Source of the DNA: PNKC01 sp039917655
GTDB lineage: Bacteria > Chloroflexota > Dehalococcoidia > Tepidiformales > Tepidiformaceae
NCBI GenBank assembly: GCA_039917655.1
Contig: JBDSJC010000096.1
Location: 1-23,649, forward strand
Direction of reading: 5' to 3'
Length of the DNA stretch: 23,649 nucleotides
The notes below the pieces were generated by a model that saw only the letters and a program-made list of their open reading frames with translations, had not been told where the DNA came from and ran no database searches. A program made the position numbers and the translations under genes. Each line of letters starts with the position of its first letter. Position 1 is the first letter of the stretch. Positions 7,895-14,938 of the stretch are shown in pieces.

Positions 7895-8347
7895 ATGCCC
7901 AGCCTCCAGGAGCAGATCCAGGCCGACCTCGGCGACGCCATGCGCGCGAAGGACGGCGTCCGCAAGAGTTCGCTGCGGATGCTCATCGCGGCCCTCAAGA
8001 ACGCCCAGATCGAAGTGCGCAAAGACCATTTGGATGACGCGGCGGTGCTGACGATCGTGCAGAAGCAGGTGAAACAGCGGCGCGAGAGCGTCCTCGAATT
8101 CCGCAAGGGCAACCGCGAGGACCTGGTCGCTATCGAAGAGGCGGAGATCGAAGTCCTGAGCGCCTATCTGCCGGCGCAGGTTTCGCGCGAAGAGATCGTC
8201 GCGGCGGCACAGAAGATCGTCGCTGAGACGGGCGCTTCCGGGCCACGCGATATGGGCAAGGTGATGCCCGCGCTGACCAAGCAGTTCGGCGCAAGTGCTG
8301 ACGGACGGACGATCAGCGAAGTCGTGCGCGAGATCCTCGGCGCCTGA
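7895..8347 (+). CDS. yqeY: GatB/YqeY domain-containing protein
   Basis: The protein has 150 residues, the family's usual length. It starts SLQEQIQADLGDAMRAKD and runs through SSLRMLIAALKNAQIE, the IVQKQVKQRRESVLEFRKGNR helix, EAEIEVLSAYLPAQ and a C-terminal MGKVMPALTKQFGASADGR motif, all standard for YqeY. YqeY resembles the tail domain of GatB, the amidotransferase that makes Gln-tRNA. A tRNA-binding role is assumed for the family but not settled. The ATG at 7895 has GGAG 6 nt upstream. An upstream in-frame extension exists but lies across the rpsU region and is not coding-like. The HAD gene follows with no gap. Confidence 0.93.
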   Translation: MPSLQEQIQADLGDAMRAKDGVRKSSLRMLIAALKNAQIEVRKDHLDDAAVLTIVQKQVKQRRESVLEFRKGNREDLVAIEEAEIEVLSAYLPAQVSREEIVAAAQKIVAETGASGPRDMGKVMPALTKQFGASADGRTISEVVREILGA

Positions 8348-9058
8348 GTGACGATCCGGGCGGTGCTCTTCGATTGGGACGGCACGCTGGTGCGCCAGGA
8401 CTCGCTGGTGGTCACGGCGCCCGAAGCGGCGGTTGCCCACTACGCCCGCCAGAGGCTCCACCTCGCCATCCGGGCGGAAGATTTCGAGCGCGCGCTCGAG
8501 GCGGTGCTGCCTGTCTACGAACCGGGCAAGACAGTGGTCGCCCCGCACATCGATGTACTCATTGGCCTTGCGTTTACGTGGCTGGGCTGGACGGTGGGCA
8601 CGAACGATGTCGATTCGTGCAGCCGCCTGTTCTTTCGCGAGGCCACCTCGCGTCTGGCCGTTTACGACGATGCGCGGGCGCTGCTCTCGTCCCTCAAGTT
8701 TCGTGGCTATCGCGTTGGCGTGATCACCAACGCCATCTTCCCGGGCCATCTCTTTCAGCCCCTCGTGAACGAACTCGGGCTCTCGGGGTATATCGACGCG
8801 TTCGTCTCCTCGGCTGACCTTGGGGTGGCCAAGCCGAACGCCGGGATCTACCTCCATACCTTGAAGGCGATCGGCTGCGAAGCGCACGAAACGCTGTTTG
8901 TCGGCGACCGGGTGGAGACGGACATCGCGGGCGCGCGGGCGGCTGGCCTCCGCGCGGTGCTTATCCGGCGCGGCGAACGCCCTCGCGACGCCTCCGGCTA
9001 CCTCGTGATTCAACACCTCTCGGCGCTGAACGAACTGCTTGGCGAGAACCCGGTGTAG
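8348..9058 (+). CDS. HAD-superfamily hydrolase (phosphatase)
   Basis: The GTG at 8348 follows the yqeY stop codon directly, so the two are co-transcribed and probably coupled. The 236-residue protein has all four HAD motifs: DWDGT (D9 nucleophile, D11 acid/base), VITN (T127), K162 in GVAKPNAGIYLH, and FVGDRVETDI (D187, D192). The stretch between motif I and II has a helical C1 cap of the gph/YjjG type. Members of this subfamily dephosphorylate small metabolites such as phosphoglycolate or nucleotides, and substrate cannot be read from sequence. Confidence 0.92.
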   Translation: MTIRAVLFDWDGTLVRQDSLVVTAPEAAVAHYARQRLHLAIRAEDFERALEAVLPVYEPGKTVVAPHIDVLIGLAFTWLGWTVGTNDVDSCSRLFFREATSRLAVYDDARALLSSLKFRGYRVGVITNAIFPGHLFQPLVNELGLSGYIDAFVSSADLGVAKPNAGIYLHTLKAIGCEAHETLFVGDRVETDIAGARAAGLRAVLIRRGERPRDASGYLVIQHLSALNELLGENPV

Positions 9059-9102
9059 GCGCCGTTGCAGACCGGATCATCCGCGCAGGCGCCGCGCGCG
9101 TG

Positions 9103-9108
9103 TATATT
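9103..9108 (+). promoter_or_regulatory. -10-like box upstream of the AhpD-like selenoprotein candidate
   Basis: TATATT stands out in GC-rich surroundings, with TG directly before it. It predicts a start near 9115 and a leader of about 30 nt holding the strong AGGGAGGAAG ribosome-binding site. No convincing -35 box is seen. Confidence 0.4.
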
Positions 9109-9144
9109 CGAACCAACACGCCAACCGTCAGCCAGGGAGGAAGA

Positions 9145-9768
9145 ATGGCCCGCATCCCGTTGCTCAACGAAGACAGCGAATCGACGCCGGAAGCGGCGCG
9201 CGAGCTGCTGCGCGGGGCGAAATCGTCCCGTGGACGGCTCGTGAACCTCTACCGCGCGCTCGCCAACCACCCAGCGGCCTTGCAGGCCTTCACCGGACTC
9301 GGCAGCGTGGTCTACGGACGCGAAACCAGCCTGACTCGCAAGCAAGCGGAACTGGCCTACACCACCGCCACCGTAGTGAATAACTGCTACTACTGAATCC
9401 CCACCCACACGGTGCTCGGTCGGAGCGCCGGAATTACGGAAGAGCAGCTCAGCCACCTCGGCGATGACCCGTTGCCCGTTGGCGTTTTTGATGAGGCGGA
9501 CGCCGCCATCGTGCGCTACGCCCAGCGTTCTACCCGCGATGTCGCCATCGACGATGAGACGTACGCTGCCCTCGCGCGACACTTCAGCACCCAACAGATC
9601 ATGGACATCTGCCTGACGGTGGGGCTAAGCAACATGGTCAACCGCTTCCATGCCACGTTCCTGACGGATCTCGATGAGGAAACGCTGGCCGCGGTGGAGG
9701 CTGGAGATGCGGCGGCAGGCGCCTGCGCGATCCCGCGTCCACCTGCGCCGGGGGCCGCGGACGGATAG
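9145..9768 (+). CDS. AhpD-like/carboxymuconolactone decarboxylase family protein, probable selenoprotein (in-frame UGA = Sec84)
   Basis: The reading frame from ATG 9145 (Shine-Dalgarno AGGGAGGAAG directly upstream) to TAG 9768 is open except for a TGA at 9394-9396. Read through, it gives 207 residues with a continuous AhpD-like fold: QAELAYTTATVVNNCYY-U-IPTHTVLG. E69, C81, residue 84 and H88 have the same spacing as Glu118, Cys130, Cys133 and His137 of mycobacterial AhpD, so the UGA replaces the second active-site Cys of CxxC. Coding character continues downstream for 124 residues (GRSAGITEEQL, then DICLTVGLSNMVNRF). A SECIS-like hairpin follows the UGA. AhpD proteins reduce hydroperoxides or act as thiol redox partners. 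The alternative is a nonsense mutation or sequencing error in an ordinary CxxC gene. Confidence 0.82.
9394..9430 (+). promoter_or_regulatory. UGA codon with bacterial SECIS-like hairpin
   Basis: TGA at 9394-9396 is followed by an 8-bp stem, CGGUGCUC (9410-9417) with GAGCGCCG (9423-9430), including one U-G pair four pairs below the loop. The apical loop is GGUCG (9418-9422). Distance from UGA to loop is 21 nt. In E. coli fdhF the loop is GGUC at 18 nt, with a bulged U at a similar height. SelB recognises this G and U. Position, loop and size all satisfy the known bacterial pattern. Confidence 0.78.
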
Positions 9769-9808
9769 CCTCTGCCGAGGCCTTACACCTCTGTGCCCGG
9801 CTGTTCGG

Positions 9809-9814
9809 TATCAT
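9809..9814 (+). promoter_or_regulatory. -10 box of the pgpH gene, near-leaderless
   Basis: TATCAT ends 8 nt before the ATG at 9823. No Shine-Dalgarno is present, so a leaderless or nearly leaderless transcript is likely. Confidence 0.4.
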
Positions 9815-9822
9815 CGTCTGTG

Positions 9823-11970
9823 ATGCTTCGCCGCCGACCATTGCCCATCGTTTCGCGCACCGCCGCGGCTGTCTTCGGCCTTGCGCTGGCATTGGCCACG
9901 GTAGTGCTGGTCATCCCGGTGCCTTCGGTTGACCGCGGGCTGCGCGTGGGCGACATCGCTTCGCGCACGCTGGAGGCGACGCGTGACCGGCAATTCGAAT
10001 CCGCGGGCCTGACCGAGGCTGGGCGCAAAGAGGCCGCGGACCGCGTACCCGATCAGGGCCTTCCCCTGGCGCCCGCGCAACGTCAGCTACAGGTGGACCG
10101 GCTGGAGCGTTTCCTGGACCAGGTGCGCCTGATCGCCGCCCGCACTGATTCGAAACAGGCAAAGCTGGACCTCCTGACGCAAGTCCAAACGCCCGCGCCG
10201 ATGCTCAATTCGGGGAGGCTCTCCCTGCTCGAATTCGACCGCGCGAGCTTCGAAGCGTTCGCCCTCCGGGCGACGAAGGCGCTGGCTGACGTCCACAACC
10301 GGCCGTTGCAACAGGCCGAAACGGCGCCACGAATCGATGAATACCTGACGTCGCTGGGGACGGCGGTCAGTCAAGACGAGAAGGCCACCCTGCGGGCCAC
10401 GCTGACGGCGTTCGTCACTCCGACGTTCCAGGTGGATACGGCGGCGACGGAGCAGAAGCGCGCCGAGGCGCGCAACAACGTCTCGCCGCAGGTCGTCAGC
10501 TACACGCGAGGCCAGGTGATCGTGAACGAGGGGCAGCGCATCAAGGCGGAGGACATCGAGGCCCTCAAGGCCACCGGAGTGATCAATGACGCGTTGGACC
10601 CGTTCGCGATTGCCGGGGGCGCCGGCGCGGCGTTGGCACTGGGTGCGCTGATTGCGGTCTACACCTATCTGATGCAGCCGTTCCAGGCGCCGCATCGTCG
10701 CCGGATGGTGCTCGTGGGGGTCGCGATCGCGGCGGTGCTGGTTGGGGCGCGAATTGTCCTGCCGGTGGTAACGCCGGACACCGGCCAGCACTACTTCGCC
10801 TTCGCGCTGCCGGTGGCGGCGGCGGCAATCATCTGCGCGGCCTTCGCCGATCTGTCGCTTGCGGCGGTGGTTGCCGTGGGCGCGGGGCTGTTCGCGGCGT
10901 TCGTGGGTGCGGCGTCGCCCCAGTTGGCCGGATCGTCGTTCGTCGGTTCGCTCGAATCTCTCGAACTGGCGATCGTGTACATCGCTGGCGGACTGGCGGG
11001 AGCGGCCACCGTGCACCGCGCGGACCGCCTGGGGAGGTACGCGCTGGCGGCCGTGGCAGTGACTGCCGCCACAGCCGCGGCGCTGGTCATCTTCTGGCTG
11101 ATCGGCACGCCTCGCTCGAACGTCAGTCTGGGCTGGATCGCGCTCGCCTCGGGGTTGAACGGACTGGGCGCGGCGGTGATCGCGATCGGGGCGTTCGTCA
11201 TCCTCTCGTTGGTACTCGGCATCACTACGCGCATACAGCTCATGGAACTTGCTCAGTCGGACCACCCGTTAATGCGAAGGTTGCAGGATGAGGCGCCCGG
11301 GACCTACCACCACAGCATGCTCGTTGGGGCGCTGGCCGAGCGGGCAGCAGCGGCGATCGGCGCCGACGCGCTGTTCGTGCGGGTCGGCGCGTACTACCAC
11401 GACATCGGCAAGCTGGCGCAGCCCACGTACTACGTCGAGAACATGCTGGAAGGCGCCGCTAGCCCCCATGACGGGATGGAGCCAACGCAGAGCGCGGCGG
11501 TGATCCGCGACCACGTCACGAACGGGATCGAGATTGCTCGCCGCTACCACATTCCTCCGGCCGTGCGGGAGTTCATCCCCCAGCACCACGGCACACGGCT
11601 GGTGACCTACTTCTACCGCCGGGCCACGGAAGCGGGCGCGGGCGCGGCTATCGATCCGCTGGCCTTTCGCTACGCGGGGCCGCGGCCGCAATCGAAGGAG
11701 ACGGCGGTAGTGATGCTCGCCGATTCCTGCGAAGCGATCGCTCGCGCGCGTCAGGAATCGGCCCATCCCACGCTCGAAGAGCTCATCGACAGCATTATCG
11801 CCGAGCGGCTGGCCGAAGGTCAGCTGGACGACTGCGACATCACGATGCGCGAACTACAGACGATCGCCGCCTCTTTCAAGGCCACGCTGCGGGCGGTTTA
11901 CCACCCTCGCGTGCAGTACCCTGACCCGACACCCGAGGAGATCGCGGGCCTTGCCAGGGCGCAGGCCTAA
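9823..11970 (+). CDS. pgpH: 7TM-HD membrane phosphohydrolase, PgpH (YqfF)-type c-di-AMP phosphodiesterase
   Basis: The 715-residue protein has the layout of PgpH: one N-terminal membrane segment (about 9-32), a large extracytoplasmic domain (about 33-255, with VSPQVVSYTRGQVIVNEGQ near its end), a block of several membrane helices (about 260-470) and a cytoplasmic HD domain. The HD part shows EAPGTYHHSMLVGALAERA (H496/H497) and VGAYYHDIGKL (H526/D527), the metal-binding core. PgpH hydrolyses c-di-AMP to pApA, affecting potassium and cell-wall homeostasis. ATG 9823 is chosen over GTG 9793 because the membrane segment then follows a short basic start and TATCAT sits 8 nt upstream. In Bacillus, yqfF lies in the same neighbourhood as rpsU and yqeY. 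Confidence 0.92.
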   Translation: MLRRRPLPIVSRTAAAVFGLALALATVVLVIPVPSVDRGLRVGDIASRTLEATRDRQFESAGLTEAGRKEAADRVPDQGLPLAPAQRQLQVDRLERFLDQVRLIAARTDSKQAKLDLLTQVQTPAPMLNSGRLSLLEFDRASFEAFALRATKALADVHNRPLQQAETAPRIDEYLTSLGTAVSQDEKATLRATLTAFVTPTFQVDTAATEQKRAEARNNVSPQVVSYTRGQVIVNEGQRIKAEDIEALKATGVINDALDPFAIAGGAGAALALGALIAVYTYLMQPFQAPHRRRMVLVGVAIAAVLVGARIVLPVVTPDTGQHYFAFALPVAAAAIICAAFADLSLAAVVAVGAGLFAAFVGAASPQLAGSSFVGSLESLELAIVYIAGGLAGAATVHRADRLGRYALAAVAVTAATAAALVIFWLIGTPRSNVSLGWIALASGLNGLGAAVIAIGAFVILSLVLGITTRIQLMELAQSDHPLMRRLQDEAPGTYHHSMLVGALAERAAAAIGADALFVRVGAYYHDIGKLAQPTYYVENMLEGAASPHDGMEPTQSAAVIRDHVTNGIEIARRYHIPPAVREFIPQHHGTRLVTYFYRRATEAGAGAAIDPLAFRYAGPRPQSKETAVVMLADSCEAIARARQESAHPTLEELIDSIIAERLAEGQLDDCDITMRELQTIAASFKATLRAVYHPRVQYPDPTPEEIAGLARAQA

Positions 11971-11973
11971 ACG

Positions 11974-12001
11974 GCCACTAGCCACTAGCCACTAGCCACT
12001 C
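11974..12001. repeat. Heptamer tandem repeat GCCACTA, four copies
   Basis: Three perfect GCCACTA units (11974-11994) and a fourth ending in C (11995-12001) start 3 bases after the pgpH stop codon. An 8-nt spacer separates this array from a second, related heptamer array. Confidence 0.9.
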
Positions 12002-12009
12002 TCAAACTA

Positions 12010-12065
12010 GCACTCAGCACTCAGCACTCAGCACTCAGCACTCAGCACTCAGCACTCAGCACTCA
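12010..12065. repeat. Heptamer tandem repeat GCACTCA, eight copies
   Basis: Eight perfect, uninterrupted copies of GCACTCA end 10 nt before the purQ start codon. The last base of the array is part of the AGGA (12065-12068) that serves as purQ ribosome-binding site. Period 7 and perfect copies make copy-number slippage likely. Heptanucleotide intergenic repeats of this style (STRRs) are known from cyanobacteria. Confidence 0.95.
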
Positions 12066-12075
12066 GGACGGTCAC

Positions 12076-12777
12076 ATGCGCTTCGCCATCATCCGCTTCC
12101 CTGGCACCTGGAGTGACCGGGACTGTTATCACGTGCTTCACAACGTCCTTGAGCAGCCTGCCGACATCCTCTGGCACCGCGAGGCCGACCTTACGGGCTA
12201 CGACGCCGTTGTGCTGCCCGGCGGCTTTTCTTACGGAGACCATCTGCGCTGCGGGGCGATCGCCCGGTTCTCGCCAGTGATGGAGGCGGTGGTCCAGTTC
12301 GCGGCAAAAGGCAAGCCGGTGATCGGCATCTGCAACGGCTTCCAGGTGTTGTGCGAAAGCGGCCTGCTGCCGGGCGCCTTGATTCGAAACGAAAGCCTAC
12401 AGTTCCGCTGCGAATGGACGCATCTGCGCCGCGAAGGCGGACCCACGCCCTGGGCCGACGGCCTGAAGGCGGGCGAGGTAATCCGCGTCCCGATTAGCCA
12501 CGGCGAAGGCAACTACTACGCCGACCCGGCGACGCTCGATGAACTGGAGGATCGCGGGCGCGTGATCTTCCGCTACACCGACGCCGCCGGGCAGCCAACG
12601 CCGGCCGCAAACCCGAACGGCAGCGCCCGCAACATCGCCGGGATCATCAATGCCCAGGGAAATGTGCTGGGGATGATGCCCCACCCCGAGCGCGCGGGAG
12701 AGGCGCTGGTCGGCGGCACGGACGGCAACCGCATCTGGAAATCGCTGCTGGGCCATGCGTTGGTGGTTGTGGGCTAG
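12076..12777 (+). CDS. purQ: Phosphoribosylformylglycinamidine synthase, glutaminase subunit (FGAM synthase I)
   Basis: The 233-residue class I amidotransferase supplies ammonia to PurL in step 4 of purine synthesis. The start RFAIIRFPGTWSDRDCYHVL and VVLPGGFSYGDHLRCGAIA are PurQ signatures. The nucleophile is C86 in GICNGFQVL, and the catalytic His203/Glu205 lie in MMPHPERAGEAL. The ATG at 12076 has a weak AGGA at 12065-12068 that overlaps the heptamer array. purS and purL, usual neighbours, are not adjacent here: pgpH lies upstream and a convergent protease gene downstream. Confidence 0.96.
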   Translation: MRFAIIRFPGTWSDRDCYHVLHNVLEQPADILWHREADLTGYDAVVLPGGFSYGDHLRCGAIARFSPVMEAVVQFAAKGKPVIGICNGFQVLCESGLLPGALIRNESLQFRCEWTHLRREGGPTPWADGLKAGEVIRVPISHGEGNYYADPATLDELEDRGRVIFRYTDAAGQPTPAANPNGSARNIAGIINAQGNVLGMMPHPERAGEALVGGTDGNRIWKSLLGHALVVVG

Positions 12778-12812
12778 TTGCGCAGGGGTCGGCCTTGTCC
12801 CTGGGAACTCGG

Positions 12813-13328
12813 TCAGCGCGGCTGAAGGCTGTCGGTGGGGATTGCCGGGAGTTCGGTCCAGCCCATCAAGAAGTAGTGAGTCTCCCCGCCCGGCTCTTCC
12901 GGCAGGAGTCGGAGCCTGTGGTTGATGATGTCCGGCTCGATGCCCAGCGCCTCAAGGGGCAGCACCCCGAGCAACGGCTGAGCGCCATCGGCCAGTTCCA
13001 TGCACTCGAAGCTTCCGTTGCGGCCTTCAACGGTGAGGCTGGCGTCGCGAAAGATCCGTGCCTGAACCGTGCCGGTGGCGGTCCGCACAGGCGTCTCTCG
13101 ATCTGAGGTCAAACCCAGCTCCGCGATCATGGAGGCAGGCAAAGCAAGCGTTGTGGCGCCGGTGTCCACCATCACGCGCTCCAAAGTTAGCGTTCGAACC
13201 TCGCCTTGGCCGAGCTGACCGCGTTCGAAGAGAGCCTCGTCGATTCGGTTCCGGATCGTGATGTTCGCGTAAACGTGTCCCATTTGGCGTTCGGCGCCCC
13301 GCTCCCAGGTTGGTGCTTGGATGCTCAT
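12813..13328 (-). CDS. Clan AA (retropepsin-like) aspartic protease domain protein
   Basis: The 171-residue protein has the bacterial single-domain aspartic protease motif MVDTGATTLALP (D55), followed by a hydrophobic core and PLLGVLPLEALGI, the LLG segment that pairs with the DTG in this fold. Such domains act as homodimers, and bacterial members are mostly uncharacterised. Many relatives begin at MGHVYANITIRN, which corresponds to the internal ATG at 13283. However, TATAAT lies exactly 6 nt before the ATG at 13328, which favours the longer form on a leaderless mRNA. If the true transcript starts a few bases later, translation would start at 13283 behind GGGAGCGGGG. It is divergent from the crotonase gene. 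Confidence 0.82.
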   Translation of the reverse strand: MSIQAPTWERGAERQMGHVYANITIRNRIDEALFERGQLGQGEVRTLTLERVMVDTGATTLALPASMIAELGLTSDRETPVRTATGTVQARIFRDASLTVEGRNGSFECMELADGAQPLLGVLPLEALGIEPDIINHRLRLLPEEPGGETHYFLMGWTELPAIPTDSLQPR

Positions 13329-13334
13329 GCTCTA

Positions 13335-13340
13335 ATTATA
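13335..13340 (-). promoter_or_regulatory. -10 box TATAAT of the aspartic protease gene
   Basis: A perfect TATAAT on the minus strand sits 6 nt before ATG 13328, in an otherwise very GC-rich region. No matching -35 is visible at 16-18 nt spacing. Confidence 0.6.
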
Positions 13341-13396
13341 CGCACCTGGCAAGCCTGGCTCCGCCGCGCGTCGCCCGCCCGCCCAAACACGAGGCG

Positions 13397-13402
13397 TAGA
13401 AT
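13397..13402 (+). promoter_or_regulatory. -10 box TAGAAT of the crotonase gene
   Basis: TAGAAT ends 6 nt before ATG 13409, so transcription should begin at the start codon itself. There is no Shine-Dalgarno. It mirrors the spacing seen on the divergent protease gene. Confidence 0.5.
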
Positions 13403-13408
13403 CCGCGC

Positions 13409-14284
13409 ATGACTACTTTCGAGCACCTTGAACTGGACCGCGTTGGCACCGATGGCCGCGTCGGCCGCATCACCCTCAACCGCCCCGAAAAGATGAACAC
13501 GCTCAGCCAGGAACTGCTTTTCGAGTTCTGGGAAGCCCTTCACGATTTTGAGGCCGACGACTCCTGCCGCGTGATCATCGTCAAAGGCGCCGGCCGCACC
13601 TTTAGCGCGGGCTACGACCTTACCCCATCCCGCGGCGGCGCCGACGGAGTGGTCCGCCGCTACAAGCGCGCCGATGAACAGCGCCGCCCGTTGCTCATGG
13701 GCATTCGCACCGGCATGCAGCAGATCACCGATATCCACATGTACTTTTGGAACATGGCCAAGGTAACCATCGCCCAGGTGCACGGCTACTGCCTGGCCGG
13801 CGGCTGCGAGTTGGCGATGATGGCAGACCTGGTGACCGCCGCCGACGACGCGCAACTCGGCCACCCCGGGCTGCGCGGGCTCGGCACCAGCCGCACGGGC
13901 GTCATCTGGCCGCTTGTTATCGGCATGCGAAAGGCGAAGGAGCTCTACTACACCGGCGATAGCGTCACCGGCGCCGAAGCGGAACGCATCGGGATGGTCA
14001 ACTACTCGTACCCGAAAGATGAACTGGAGCAGCGCACCACCGCCCTCGCCGACCGCGTCGCCAACATCTCGGCCGACCACCTGGCGATGCTCAAGCTGAA
14101 CATGAACCGCTTCTACGAGAACATGGGCATCTACTCCTCCGTCCGGACGTCCACGGACCTTGACGCCGCCGCCCAATTCACCAGCCACAGCTACGCCTGG
14201 CAGGACAAGATGCGTGAGTCGAACGAAGCCGGGACGGGCCTCAAAGGCGCCCTTGAGTGGCGTGACGGCCCCTACCGGCGGTAG
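13409..14284 (+). CDS. Enoyl-CoA hydratase/isomerase (crotonase) family protein
   Basis: The protein has 291 residues. Crotonase landmarks are clear: ITLNRPEKMNTLS, the oxyanion-hole segments FSAGYDL (65-71) and CLAGGCELAMMADL (128-141), and the TGDSVTGAEAERIGMVN helix. Of the two hydratase glutamates, the one in CELAM is present (E134). The other, normally in a QPE motif, is replaced: the sequence reads LGHPGLRGLG with Gly154 at that place. The protein may therefore be an isomerase, hydrolase or other crotonase rather than a standard hydratase. It fits the CoA-thioester theme of the acyl-CoA dehydrogenase and CoA-transferase upstream. Confidence 0.93.
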   Translation: MTTFEHLELDRVGTDGRVGRITLNRPEKMNTLSQELLFEFWEALHDFEADDSCRVIIVKGAGRTFSAGYDLTPSRGGADGVVRRYKRADEQRRPLLMGIRTGMQQITDIHMYFWNMAKVTIAQVHGYCLAGGCELAMMADLVTAADDAQLGHPGLRGLGTSRTGVIWPLVIGMRKAKELYYTGDSVTGAEAERIGMVNYSYPKDELEQRTTALADRVANISADHLAMLKLNMNRFYENMGIYSSVRTSTDLDAAAQFTSHSYAWQDKMRESNEAGTGLKGALEWRDGPYRR

Positions 14285-14370
14285 CAGGGGCCCATTCAGC
14301 GCGATTTGTGCAGCAGCCTGGCGAGACTCGTCATCCCGGCGAATCCGCCTCCGCAAGAAAGGCCAACCCC

Positions 14371-14928
14371 TTGCCTGTTGCACCCACCATCGGGCCTACT
14401 GGTTTCGTGCCCGAAACGCCCCTCAGCTCCGCACCGCCGCTCGAAGGGGTGGCTGGCTACGCCACTCCGTATCCGTATCTGGACAGGCTACAGGAGAAGA
14501 TGGAAGAGCGTCTGGCGCGGCGGGTGCCGATCGCCGGACGATTCTGCGGATTCTGCTACGCCCGCCTGCGCGAAACCGACACCGTCTGCCCCTATTGCGA
14601 AACCGTCACCGCCGCGCGCCCGACGGTCGCCGAGATCCCTCAGGAAGTGCTGAAGGCCTACAAGGCAAAGCAGCGCACGGAAGCCACCTGGGTCTACATG
14701 GGCGCCTTCGCCGGGCTGATCATCGCCTCCATCGCCTTCGTTTGGCTGGAGATCTGGGGGCCAGGTATCCTCGGCCACCCGGCCACCGGCTTCGCAGTCC
14801 TGATCGGCGGCGGCTACCTGCTCGCCCAGCTCACCGGGCCGCTCGTTGGCGGCCAATTCGGCTACCGCAACGGGGCCCGCAAGCGTGACGATCTGTGGCG
14901 CGAATTCCTTAAGCAGCGCGACGGCTGA
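14371..14928 (+). CDS. Zinc-ribbon membrane protein of unknown function
   Basis: The protein has 185 residues from TTG 14371, chosen because AGAAAGG lies 8 nt upstream. A GTG at 14308 would add 21 low-complexity residues. A proline-rich start leads to a coiled segment (LDRLQEKMEERLARR), then a four-cysteine zinc ribbon (C59, C62, C73, C76 in CGFC and CPYC), then two membrane helices at about 107-126 and 136-158. The C-terminus is basic (RKRDDLWREFLKQRDG). Zinc ribbon plus two helices occurs in many small bacterial proteins without known function. It converges with the DinB-like gene at a 10-nt gap. Confidence 0.72.
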   Translation: MPVAPTIGPTGFVPETPLSSAPPLEGVAGYATPYPYLDRLQEKMEERLARRVPIAGRFCGFCYARLRETDTVCPYCETVTAARPTVAEIPQEVLKAYKAKQRTEATWVYMGAFAGLIIASIAFVWLEIWGPGILGHPATGFAVLIGGGYLLAQLTGPLVGGQFGYRNGARKRDDLWREFLKQRDG

Positions 14929-14938
14929 GATCCCCAGG

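Noticed and set aside
7802..9016. Minus-strand open frame of 404 codons opposite yqeY and the HAD gene
   Set aside because: Antisense to two genes with complete catalytic or family motifs, and no motif of its own.
9145..9768. AhpD-like gene read as a pseudogene or two separate small genes
   Set aside because: The only defect is one TGA at the catalytic position. The frame and family similarity continue on both sides, and a SECIS-like hairpin follows. The second part has no ribosome-binding site of its own.
10087..11265. Minus-strand open frame of 392 codons opposite pgpH
   Set aside because: Composition is dominated by Arg, His and Gln with no motif, and pgpH on the other strand is unambiguous.
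11974..12065. CRISPR array
   Set aside because: Units are 7 nt with no spacers, so this is a simple tandem repeat.
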